Assembly: GCA_013696065.1 (NCBI GenBank)
Contig: JACCZJ010000194.1
Span: 1 to 6,998 of the forward strand
DNA length: 6,998 nucleotides
Origin: Nocardioidaceae bacterium
GTDB taxonomy: Bacteria; Actinomycetota; Actinomycetes; Propionibacteriales; Nocardioidaceae
Direction of reading: 5' to 3'
Positions 1-6,612 of this stretch are shown piece by piece. Under the pieces are notes generated by a model. That model was not told the origin of the DNA, did no database searches, and saw only the letters and a program-made list of their open reading frames with translations. Made by a program: the position numbers and the translations under genes. Position 1 is the stretch's first letter; every line of letters begins with the position of its first letter.

Positions 1-265
1 AGTCGCATCGGTGGTGGACGACGATCACGGCGCAGGTTCCATCCAACCCAGCGGCCCCGTACGACGCGCTCACGAACTCCAGTCGGTCGCTCCGTACCGG
101 GCAGGTGGCCTTGAAACCGGTCGCGCAAGCGATCTCGAAAAGACGATTTCTCCACATCTGCAGCCCAAGGTTGCGCGGGACGTGGGCAGGGTTGCGATGG
201 ACGTCGTCTACGGAGATCGGGTCGGGAACGGATAATCCGAGAAACGCCGTCCCAATCTCAGGCAT
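1..265 (-). CDS. N-terminal part of a probable glycosyltransferase, cut by the left edge
   Basis: An open frame starts at ATG 265-263 and runs without a stop to the left edge, giving 88 residues (begins MPEIGTAFLGLSVPDPIS); the other two minus frames hit stops early. The ATG lies inside the end of the family 4 transferase gene: the bases ATGCCTGA (265 to 258) hold this start and the upstream stop, an 8-base overlap that suggests translational coupling. GGAAGG (268-273) lies only 2 bases before the ATG and GGGAGGG (279-285) lies 13 bases before it, so neither is ideally spaced. The start FLGLSVPDP followed by a QMWRNRLFEIA segment and a PVRSDRL strand recalls the first Rossmann half of some GT4 enzymes that begin with GL.VP. 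This is a resemblance from memory, not a domain match. No catalytic residues are visible because the donor-binding half is missing. That a gene is present is fairly sure; the product is a guess from context and weak similarity. Confidence 0.65.
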   Translation of the reverse strand, partial: MPEIGTAFLGLSVPDPISVDDVHRNPAHVPRNLGLQMWRNRLFEIACATGFKATCPVRSDRLEFVSASYGAAGLDGTCAVIVVHHRCD

Positions 266-1478
266 CGCCTTCCACGAGCCCTCCCTTCGGGAGTGCCGGC
301 GCCCTGGGAAGCGGAATCCGGCGATAGGCCTCAACGAGCGTTGCCGCAGCAACGCCCCAGTTGTACCTCTCTAGGACGGCCGCTCGCCCCCGTGCCCCCA
401 TCTGTTCTCGGAGGGCCGGCGAGGCGAGCAGGTTTCGAACGGCTCCCACAATCTCATCGGGATTTCGCGCGTTCACCGTGAGACCGGCACCAGTCTCCCT
501 GACGACGGCACCCATCTCCGGCAGATCGCTGGCGATGACCGGAAGCGCAGCGGCCATGGACTGGAACAGCTTGTTAGGTAGGGCCCATTCATAACTCAGG
601 TCATTCGGGATGATGGGGACGATGGCGATCGTCGCCGAGGACGCGTAGGCGATCACCTGGTCGGTCGGCACCCGATCGAGCGGGTGAACCCGCGCAGCTA
701 TGCCCAGCGCGGCTGCCTCTTGCTTGGCCCGCCCGGCTCGATCCCCCGCACCGAGCAGGACGAAATGGACGTCCGGCAGCCGGGTCAGTGCCTCCATCAC
801 TTGTTCGATTCCCCGGTCGTTCCCGTAGAGCCCGATGTGGAGCAGGATCGGAGCATTAGATGGGATCACGCCCTCCCCCGCGAGTTCACGCAGATCTCTG
901 CGTTCAAGGTGTTGGTCCACCTCAGGATAGTTCGCGACGAGGTCAACCTTCTGGAGCTTGTATTGCTTCTGCAGGTAGGTCGCGATCGGCGGGCTGACCG
1001 TGAAGACAGCCGCTGCGCGCGGGACGTATCGCCGTTCCACTCGGGCGTGCCAAGCTCGCATGGCACCGTGATACAGCCTCGAGTGCTTGTGTCGCGTTCG
1101 CCGCAACCACAGCTCGTGCGAGTCATAGACGAATGGCACCTCCCTCCGAGCCGCGACCAAGCCGACCTCCCCCAATGCATTCGCGTCGTGGGCGTGAAGG
1201 ATCGCAGGCTCCGTCTCCTCAACCGCCCGGATGAGGTCTGACCGGTAGGAGAGAAACCGAAGGATCGGAATCCTCGCAAACCTTCGAGGGACCCTGTGCA
1301 CGTCCACGCCGCGTCGCGTCTCGTGACGCGCGAGGCCGTCTCGCCATTCGCACACGATTGTCACCGCGAAGCCGGCGTCCCGCAGCGTATCCGCTTCCTT
1401 CTCGACCCGGCTGTCATGAGTGAAGGGATTGCGCACGAGCATGACGACCCGGGGACGCTCATCGCGTGACGAGGGCAC
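258..1478 (-). CDS. Glycosyltransferase family 4 (GT-B fold), surface glycan assembly
   Basis: This 406-residue protein has the usual length and layout of a cytoplasmic GT4 retaining glycosyltransferase, which moves a sugar from a nucleotide donor to a lipid-linked glycan. The N-terminal acceptor half includes HAHDANALG (95-103) and YDSHELW (118-124), both typical of GT4. The C-terminal donor half opens near LHIGLYGNDRGIE (213-225) and ends with ALPNKLF followed by SMAAALPVIASDLPE (299-321). The position usually held by the donor-ribose-binding Glu in PNKLFE is Gln306 (codon 561-563). The start is GTG at 1478-1476 with CAGG (1485-1488) 6 bases before it; an ATG at codon 13 (1442) lacks a comparable ribosome binding site and would cut close to the first strand. 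The gene follows the GT-B gene after a 55-base gap and overlaps the next gene by 8 bases. The donor and acceptor cannot be read from the sequence. Confidence 0.92.
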   Translation of the reverse strand: MPSSRDERPRVVMLVRNPFTHDSRVEKEADTLRDAGFAVTIVCEWRDGLARHETRRGVDVHRVPRRFARIPILRFLSYRSDLIRAVEETEPAILHAHDANALGEVGLVAARREVPFVYDSHELWLRRTRHKHSRLYHGAMRAWHARVERRYVPRAAAVFTVSPPIATYLQKQYKLQKVDLVANYPEVDQHLERRDLRELAGEGVIPSNAPILLHIGLYGNDRGIEQVMEALTRLPDVHFVLLGAGDRAGRAKQEAAALGIAARVHPLDRVPTDQVIAYASSATIAIVPIIPNDLSYEWALPNKLFQSMAAALPVIASDLPEMGAVVRETGAGLTVNARNPDEIVGAVRNLLASPALREQMGARGRAAVLERYNWGVAAATLVEAYRRIPLPRAPALPKGGLVEGDA

Positions 1479-1500
1479 GCTAAGCCTGGTCAGCCGTCAT

Positions 1501-1529
1501 TTGGCACACGTTGGAGATCGGCATGCCAA
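1501..1529. other. Small inverted repeat in the intergenic gap
   Basis: TTGGCA (1501-1506) and TGCCAA (1524-1529) form a perfect 6-base inverted repeat with a 17-base loop. An alternative 5-base stem, GTTGG (1510-1514) with CCAAC (1526-1530), competes with it. It lies in the 55-base gap (1479-1533) between two minus-strand genes. There is no following T-run on the minus strand, so it does not look like an intrinsic terminator. It could be an mRNA hairpin, a weak operator or chance. Confidence 0.25.
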
Positions 1530-1533
1530 CATT

Positions 1534-2976
1534 CTATGGAATCGAAGGGGAGAGGATTAGTGACTCAATCAGGCTCGCCGCTCGCTCGCTCGCCCTACCG
1601 TCCAGCTCCCCAACTCGTCCTCGAAGGGCGGTCCGAGATCGCAGAAGGGCCTGCGCCCGCTGTGCCGGATCGGCTAGCGCGCATGCGGCCCGTCGTGCCG
1701 AGGCAGAGTCCGTGACCTCGATTGCGAACCCCTCAGCGGCGTAGGGAACCGGCGGTACCCCGCCAACGGAGTGGACCATCATGGCCGGCACTCCTGCGAC
1801 GGCCGCGTCGAATACGCTCTGCGAGGACGTAGTGACCAGCAACGTTGCGCTGAACAATAGGTCATGGAGATCGCTGTCGGTGTCGATCCGAACGGCAACC
1901 CGGGCATCGGTGGGAATCGCTCGTACCAGTCTCGCCAGATCTTTCAGCGCCTCGGTGGGATGAGGCTTCACGACCAGTTCCGAAGGCGCAACAGCGTCGG
2001 CCGCCGCGAGAGCTGCCTTAAGTGCCAACTCCTTCGCCGCTCCAGAGAGCGCAGGAATCGACGCCCGGACTGGCTGCGACGCGTAGATGACCCGCCTTAC
2101 CGACAACTCATGTCGGGGCTCTTGGGAACGGAGGGCGAGCGTGTCGTATCGAATCGGCCCCACGACGTGCACCCTGTCGGCCGCCACGCCGGCCCTTCGC
2201 ATGACGTCGGCCGACCTCGGTCCATATACGCCCACCATGTCATACGCGAGGTCGCGCGCAGCGTCGGGGTCCGATGCCTCGGCGTGCGGGAGGTCGAGGC
2301 TGGGTATGCTGTGATACCGAGCCACGGCCGGCGCGATCCGTCCCCAGAGCCCGACCTCATTGAAGGCAACGAGGGCCGACGGGCGCAGCCGATGCAGGAC
2401 GGACTCGAGCTGCGCCGCGCGGAGGGCGATGCGCGGGAGCGCCTGACGCGCCGGATCGTGAAACTCAGGGTGAGGATGATCCGCCATCGCCTTGCGCCCC
2501 TTGGTAGGCAGCCGAGCCACCGCCGACGCGTGCCGGGCCAGAACCGGCACCCACCGCGGCGCGAGCTGCCACCTGAGATCCACATCGGCAAATCCGGAGG
2601 ATGCCAGGCCCGGCTGCACGCCGATCGTCGTCGACTCCGCGACGCCACGATGCCGCAGCTGGTCGCCGATCGGCTGGAAGAGGTAGGCGTGAATCGGCAC
2701 CTGGATCAGGACGGCGACCCCGCCTAGCCGGTACGGTGCGTCGGCGCGAAGACTCATCGCAGCGGCATGCAGGATGCGCAGGCCGGGACGCGCGGGTAGG
2801 TAACCTCCGCGCTCATCCCGTCGACGATCCCTGATGAAGGCGAAAAGCGCCTGCTCCAGCGCGGCGCCCAGCTCGATCCCGCCCACAGCGAGGAGGCCAG
2901 GGAAGCTGCGTCCGAGGTCGGCAACCGCTGCGCGCGCCATCGCACGCGCGGCGCTGGGGTCAGACATACGAATCAT
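1534..2976 (-). CDS. Uncharacterised GT-B-like transferase (polysialyltransferase / CDP-glycerol-transferase-like)
   Basis: This 480-residue protein has no name I can give with certainty. It shows a two-domain GT-B layout. After about 85 residues comes a first Rossmann-like strand (VAVLIQVPIHAYLFQPIGDQL, 87-107, shortened family form). Then come LRPSALVAFNEVGLWGR (197-213), IPSLDLPHAE (224-233), where related proteins often have a QHG motif, and VGVYGPRSADVM (248-259) followed by VVGPIRYDTL (271-280). The C-terminal half has LVVKPHPTEA (334-343) and TTSSQSVFDAAVAGVPAMM (382-400), a KPHP plus S-S-hydrophobic-E/D-A-G-P arrangement seen in CDP-glycerol transferases, polysialyltransferase-like and NeuC-like GT-B proteins. 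The start ATG overlaps the flippase stop as ATGA (2973-2976); a second ATG is at codon 4. Beside a sialic-acid-type synthase, a role as a nonulosonate or polyol-phosphate transferase is an attractive inference, not shown. Confidence 0.8.
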   Translation of the reverse strand: MIRMSDPSAARAMARAAVADLGRSFPGLLAVGGIELGAALEQALFAFIRDRRRDERGGYLPARPGLRILHAAAMSLRADAPYRLGGVAVLIQVPIHAYLFQPIGDQLRHRGVAESTTIGVQPGLASSGFADVDLRWQLAPRWVPVLARHASAVARLPTKGRKAMADHPHPEFHDPARQALPRIALRAAQLESVLHRLRPSALVAFNEVGLWGRIAPAVARYHSIPSLDLPHAEASDPDAARDLAYDMVGVYGPRSADVMRRAGVAADRVHVVGPIRYDTLALRSQEPRHELSVRRVIYASQPVRASIPALSGAAKELALKAALAAADAVAPSELVVKPHPTEALKDLARLVRAIPTDARVAVRIDTDSDLHDLLFSATLLVTTSSQSVFDAAVAGVPAMMVHSVGGVPPVPYAAEGFAIEVTDSASARRAACALADPAQRAQALLRSRTALRGRVGELDGRASERAASLIESLILSPSIP

Positions 2977-4457
2977 ACCGCCGTGCCCAATCGGTCAGCT
3001 GCGCCAATCTGGCGGATCTCGCCCCTGAGGCGCAGGAGCTGACGCATCGGTTGCACGAGCACTAGGAGCACGACCCCGGCGTACCCGACGGAGATGAGGA
3101 AGTGGAGCGCGATCGAGACAATCAGGTCAGTGGGCTGGAGTGCGCGGGCACCCATGGCGACGGCGATGCCCAACAGCGCGGTGAGAAAGAGGCGGACCCC
3201 ATCGACGCTCATCGGATACATGCGGCGCGCGTACAGGTACGTGACCGCAGCGAAAAAAGCATAGCTTCCGACAGTGGCCCACGCGGCTCCCACGACGCCA
3301 AGCGTCGGGATGAGGAGAGCATTCAGTACGAGGTTCACGAATACCGATGCGGTTGTCAGCAGCGCCAGGCGCCTCGTGCGCTTGGCGACGAAAACGATAG
3401 TAACGAACATTGTGTAGAACGCGTAGAAAACGGCGCCTAGCGCCACCACACTGATGACATCAGCCGCAGCCTCGTACCCCGGCCGAGCGACGACTTGGAC
3501 GATCTCGCGCGACGTGGCGGAAAGACCAACCGCCACCACGAAGACCCCCGCCAGGACCACCGTCGTCATATGACGATAGAGCCGCGGCGCCGCCTGCCGC
3601 TCAGCAATCCCGTAGAAGTATGGTGCCCAGGCCGCATTGAAGGAAGCCATGAGAATCGTCACGACCGATCCGATCTGATAGCCAAGCGAGTAGGTGCCGA
3701 TGGCCGCGAGGGCCTGGGCCGCGGGGAGACCGATGAAAAGACCAATGAGCCATCGGTCCATCAGCCTCAGCGCCCAGCCCGAGACGGCATGCGGGAGCAA
3801 CGGCAGGCCGAGCGACAGCATCTCCCCTAGTAACTTCCGGTCCAGGTGCAGCCTACCGAGGCGCAGGACCACCCATAGGGCGATGACGAGAAGGATGGCG
3901 CCACCAATGAGCTGACCGAACAGAACTCCCGCAGTACCGAAGCGCCATACGACAAGCAGCAGGACCACCATCGCGCTCGTCAGCACGAAGCCGCCGATGT
4001 TGAAGGCTGCGAACTTCGATGCTTGGCGCGTCGCCCGGAAAAACACCGACGGCACAAAGCCGATCGAGGAAACCAGGGCGATCAGGAGAGCGAGCAGGCC
4101 CAGCGGGAAGAACGGAATGTCGCCGGGAAAAAGTCCAAAGAGGAATGGCCCTGCCGCCGCCAGCACAACGGTGGACACGCCCGCAACACCCAGCGTGAAT
4201 AGCGTCGCCGTTCCATAAATTCCACCCCGGTCGTCGGCCGAGGAGTCGAAATGGAGTCGCATCAGAGAGCCGTCCATCCCGAGGCGGTATACCATCGTGA
4301 GCAGTCCAACCAGGGTCACAAGGAGTGCGATCGTCCCGTACTCGGCGGCGGACAGGACGCGGACGTAAATCGGAACCAGGAAGACTGCACTGATCTTCGG
4401 CAGGATGTTCGACAGCATGTACAACGCTGATGCGCGCGCGAAGCCGAACATGCTCAC
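2973..4457 (-). CDS. wzx: Wzx-like polysaccharide flippase (MOP superfamily)
   Basis: This 494-residue, strongly hydrophobic protein has roughly 12-14 membrane segments by eye. The family flips undecaprenyl-linked oligosaccharide from the cytoplasmic to the outer face of the inner membrane. The N-terminus (ASALYMLSNILPKISAVFLV then PIYVRVLSAAEYG) is the classic start of Polysacc_synt flippases, in which the first helix is followed by a P.Y.R.L...EYG turn. SLGLPLLPHAVSGWAL and the following MDRWLIG around the protein middle match the start of the second helical bundle, and the C-terminal part carries the polysaccharide synthesis C-like helices. Length fits the family (about 420-510). The start used is GTG 4457-4455, 9 bases after the upstream stop; ATG 4451-4449, two codons in, is an equal candidate, and no clear Shine-Dalgarno sequence separates them. 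The gene ends in an ATGA overlap with the next gene. The specific glycan exported is unknown. Confidence 0.93.
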   Translation of the reverse strand: MSMFGFARASALYMLSNILPKISAVFLVPIYVRVLSAAEYGTIALLVTLVGLLTMVYRLGMDGSLMRLHFDSSADDRGGIYGTATLFTLGVAGVSTVVLAAAGPFLFGLFPGDIPFFPLGLLALLIALVSSIGFVPSVFFRATRQASKFAAFNIGGFVLTSAMVVLLLVVWRFGTAGVLFGQLIGGAILLVIALWVVLRLGRLHLDRKLLGEMLSLGLPLLPHAVSGWALRLMDRWLIGLFIGLPAAQALAAIGTYSLGYQIGSVVTILMASFNAAWAPYFYGIAERQAAPRLYRHMTTVVLAGVFVVAVGLSATSREIVQVVARPGYEAAADVISVVALGAVFYAFYTMFVTIVFVAKRTRRLALLTTASVFVNLVLNALLIPTLGVVGAAWATVGSYAFFAAVTYLYARRMYPMSVDGVRLFLTALLGIAVAMGARALQPTDLIVSIALHFLISVGYAGVVLLVLVQPMRQLLRLRGEIRQIGAADRLGTAV

Positions 4458-4466
4458 GTAGCCAAC

Positions 4467-5483
4467 TTAACGTCGCTCCTGGAGCTTCGACCGAACGCGA
4501 CTGGACCACTCGGCACGGCGGCGATCAGCCGCCAGGCGTGAGCGGAGCTGACGGCGGAGTCCCGGCGGAAGCACCCACTTTCCGAAAAAGATGAGAATGT
4601 CGCGCACCGAAAGTTGACCATGACCCAAAGCCTCACGCCACGCGATCCGAGCGCCGCGTGGGTCCTTCGACGCGGCCGCCAAGCCTCCAACGCGCACAAG
4701 GACGAGGGAGCCGTACGCGCGGCGGGTCATCAGGTGGCGCCGCTCCTTGATCCACTTCAACGCGAATCGCCAGTCCCCCACGAAGGAGGTGGTGATCCCC
4801 GAGCGTCCCTCTTCCACGTACCAAATCGACAGCGGTTCCATCGTCATCACCAGGCGCGCGCCCGCCGCGGCGGCGCGCAGGATCCAATCCGTCTCCTGAT
4901 ATCGCGGCAGGTCCGGATCGAAGGGCACCTCCAGCATCAGGCTGCGTGGCACGACGAGGGTTGATGTCTGCACGCGCCCACCACCCTTGAACCACCCACT
5001 GCGCACGAACAGGTACTCACTGGGCGGCTCAGCCGGCTTTGGCGCTTCCTTCGGGCCGACGTAATCGGCGCTGGGGCTCCGCGTGATGAGCTGCGAGAGG
5101 CCAACGACTCTATCGTCCGAGGCGGAGCTCAGATCGACGAGCTGTCGCTCCAGCTTGTGTGGAAGCCACTCATCGTCGTCGTCGAGAAACGCGATCCAGC
5201 GACCGCGCGCGGCACGGACACCGATGTTGCGGGCCTCGCCACCACCGACCGAGCGCTCGTTGACGATGACGGTCAGGGGTCGGTCGACCCACTTCGCGAG
5301 GATGCCGGTGGTCTGATCGTCCGCACCGTCCACGACAACGACGACCTCGAGGTCGGCGTGGGTCTGGGCGGCAACGCTGGCAAGCGCGCGCCAGAGGAGA
5401 TCGTGGCGCGAATTCATGGGGATCACGACGCTGACGGAGGGACGTCCGCGCTGCTCTTCCGACCCAAGTCCCTGGGGCGCTAT
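4467..5483 (-). CDS. Glycosyltransferase family 2 (GT-A fold), probable non-canonical ATA start
   Basis: This is an inverting-type GT2 enzyme of 338 residues if begun at ATA 5483-5481; starting at the first canonical codon, GTG 5426-5424, gives 319. The upstream start is preferred because the conserved first strand, RPSVSVVIP, lies partly before that GTG. Between the frame's upstream stop (5519-5517) and 5426 there is no ATG, GTG, TTG or CTG in frame. GGGAGG (5491-5496) sits 7 bases before the ATA, and no binding site precedes the GTG. In the longer numbering the nucleotide-binding DG is at 52-53, GGGEARN at 80-86, the metal-binding FLDDDDEW at 99-106, and QETD, in the place of the catalytic ED motif, at 196-199. 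The C-terminus has a hydrophobic stretch (DILIFFGKWVLPPGL) followed by an Arg-rich tail, as in membrane-peripheral GT2 enzymes. The usual PTYN of the first strand is PMNS here. It lies between the synthase and the flippase, fitting glycan assembly; its donor is unknown. Confidence 0.9.
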   Translation of the reverse strand: MAPQGLGSEEQRGRPSVSVVIPMNSRHDLLWRALASVAAQTHADLEVVVVVDGADDQTTGILAKWVDRPLTVIVNERSVGGGEARNIGVRAARGRWIAFLDDDDEWLPHKLERQLVDLSSASDDRVVGLSQLITRSPSADYVGPKEAPKPAEPPSEYLFVRSGWFKGGGRVQTSTLVVPRSLMLEVPFDPDLPRYQETDWILRAAAAGARLVMTMEPLSIWYVEEGRSGITTSFVGDWRFALKWIKERRHLMTRRAYGSLVLVRVGGLAAASKDPRGARIAWREALGHGQLSVRDILIFFGKWVLPPGLRRQLRSRLAADRRRAEWSSRVRSKLQERR

Positions 5484-5509
5484 GCGTCGTCCTCCCGATG
5501 GCCGCTCAT
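5480..5509 (-). other. Mini-ORF of nine codons before the GT2 gene
   Basis: ATG 5509-5507 opens a frame reading MSGHREDDA and ending in TAG 5482-5480. The TAG overlaps the proposed ATA start as ATAG, and the GGGAGG ribosome binding site lies inside the mini-ORF. A shorter frame, MIAA (ATG 5520-5518, TGA 5508-5506), overlaps its start as ATGA. The mini-ORF is one base out of frame with the glycosyltransferase, so a single indel would join it to that gene. It may be a leader that couples translation, the original N-terminus broken by an indel, or chance. Confidence 0.3.
5491..5496 (-). promoter_or_regulatory. Shine-Dalgarno sequence before an ATA codon
   Basis: The minus strand reads GGGAGG here, followed by 7 bases and then ATA (5483-5481). 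It is the strongest and best-spaced ribosome binding site seen in the window. The next in-frame ATG of the downstream glycosyltransferase is far away, and the GTG at 5426 is 64 bases downstream. It therefore decides in favour of the long start for that gene unless the DNA contains an error. Confidence 0.6.
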
Positions 5510-5535
5510 GCGGCGATCATACCCGGCTCGCGGGG

Positions 5536-6612
5536 TCAGCCGACGTCGGGGATCTCGAGCGGCGGCCGGAGGTCAGTGCCGCGCAGCCGATCACCCATCT
5601 CGAGATCACGCCCGGCGCGACGACCGACAACCGCATCGATCAGAAGGGGCGAGAGTCCCTGTTCAGGACGAAGGGCAATGAGGTCGTCGGCAGACAGAGG
5701 CTGTCCGGCAGCGACGCCGCGGGCAAGGACGAGAGACCGTCGCACGGCCATCCGTACCTCCGATTCTTGAGCGATGGGTGCCTTCACCCCAACGCCCAAC
5801 GCCTCGTGCGCCTCATGGATCGCCTCCACCATCTGCCTGAACGCCATCGGGTCGAGTGATGCAGCGTGATCGGGGCCCGGCAGGGATCGGTCAAGCGTCA
5901 GATGCTTCTCGATGATGGCTGCACCGAGTGCAGCTGCCGCGACGGGTGTTCCCAGTCCGGTGGTGTGATCGGACAGGCCAACCGGCACGTTGTACCGATC
6001 GCGCAGGGTCCCCATCGCGCGCAGATTGATCATGGCCGGGGCCGCCGGGTAGACCGATACGCATTGAAGCAGCGCCACGGATGGATTGCCATGCGCGCGG
6101 AGATCCTCCATGGCGAGGTCGATCTCGCTGATCGTCGCCATGCCGGTTGACAGCAGGACCGGCACACCGTGGCCAGCAACGGCGCGCAGAAGAATGAGAT
6201 TGGTGAGGTCGCCGGAACCGATCTTGAATGCGGGCACCTTCAGCGATGCGAGGAGATCGACACTCTCAAGGTCGAATGGGGATGAAAAGAGAATGATGTC
6301 CTGTTGCGCCGCGCGCGCCTGGAGGGAGCCGATGGCACTCGTGGGCAGCTCCAGCTCGCGAAGCATCTCGAGCTGTGAGGAAGCCCGCGCGCGCGCGCGC
6401 TGATAGGCGGCCTGCGGTGCGTTGGGCATCGCCAGCGCCTCGGATCGGAACGTCTGCAGCTTGACGGCGTCCGCGCCGGCGTCCGCGGCCGCCTCGAGGA
6501 GGCGAAGGGCCAGCTCGGGGTCGCCATTGTGGTTGACTCCGATCTCCGCGATGACGAGTGGCGGGTGACCATTCCCGATCTGTCTTCCGGCGATCTCGAT
6601 CGCGATGGTCAT
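5536..6612 (-). CDS. neuB: N-acetylneuraminate / N,N'-diacetyllegionaminate-type synthase (NeuB family)
   Basis: This 358-residue protein is a full-length NeuB-family enzyme. The family condenses phosphoenolpyruvate with a hexosamine (ManNAc or a diacetylated dideoxy analogue) to make a nine-carbon nonulosonic acid in the cytoplasm. The TIM-barrel domain shows IAEIGVNHNGD (21-31), KLQTF (51-55), FSSPFD (109-114), FKIGSGD (129-135), LSTGMAT (154-160), GLSDHT with metal-ligand His216, EKHLTL with His237, and PGPDHAASLDP (246-255). A C-terminal SAF (antifreeze-like) domain begins near VRRSLVLARGV (290-300) and carries Arg315, in the place of the Arg that reaches the partner's active site in NeuB dimers. 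The start ATG overlaps the upstream dehydratase stop as ATGA (6609-6612). The YQ...SQLEML region and GPDH motif look more like NeuB/LegI than PseI, but the substrate cannot be settled here. A (CG)n tract (6386-6400) encodes RARARA (72-77). Confidence 0.95.
   Translation of the reverse strand: MTIAIEIAGRQIGNGHPPLVIAEIGVNHNGDPELALRLLEAAADAGADAVKLQTFRSEALAMPNAPQAAYQRARARASSQLEMLRELELPTSAIGSLQARAAQQDIILFSSPFDLESVDLLASLKVPAFKIGSGDLTNLILLRAVAGHGVPVLLSTGMATISEIDLAMEDLRAHGNPSVALLQCVSVYPAAPAMINLRAMGTLRDRYNVPVGLSDHTTGLGTPVAAAALGAAIIEKHLTLDRSLPGPDHAASLDPMAFRQMVEAIHEAHEALGVGVKAPIAQESEVRMAVRRSLVLARGVAAGQPLSADDLIALRPEQGLSPLLIDAVVGRRAGRDLEMGDRLRGTDLRPPLEIPDVG
6386..6400. repeat. CG dinucleotide run (15 bases) inside the NeuB-family gene
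   Basis: An uninterrupted alternating run of seven CG units plus C spans these bases and encodes an Arg-Ala repeat in the synthase, between the YQ motif and SQLEML. A change of one unit would shift the reading frame. Alternating CG is also prone to left-handed DNA. Confidence 0.6.

Noticed and set aside
684..1241. 185-codon open frame on the plus strand
   Set aside because: It is antisense to the GT4 gene, whose motifs are clear; the translation has no domain features.
1480..1500. ATG at 1500 as the start of the GT4 gene (MTADQA)
   Set aside because: It stops after six codons at TAG and is out of frame; the GTG at 1478 with a nearby CAGG explains the GT4 start without a frameshift.
1501..1533. 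Possible promoter: TTGGCA resembling a -35 box on the minus strand
   Set aside because: At a 17-base distance the sequence is TGCCAA, which does not resemble a -10 box, and the site lies within a packed co-directional gene series.
1580..1593. Tetranucleotide repeat (about three GCTC/CGCT units) near the end of the GT-B gene
   Set aside because: It has only three units, falls in an Arg/Glu/Ala-rich C-terminal helix and is explained by codon use.
1864..2727. 287-codon open frame on the plus strand
   Set aside because: It lies wholly antisense to the 480-residue GT-B gene, its product is Arg-rich with no recognisable motif, and long antisense frames are expected in GC-rich coding DNA.
3853..4509. 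218-codon minus-strand frame overlapping the flippase
   Set aside because: It is out of frame with the flippase, lacks its hydrophobic helices and reads as an Arg/Pro-rich shadow.
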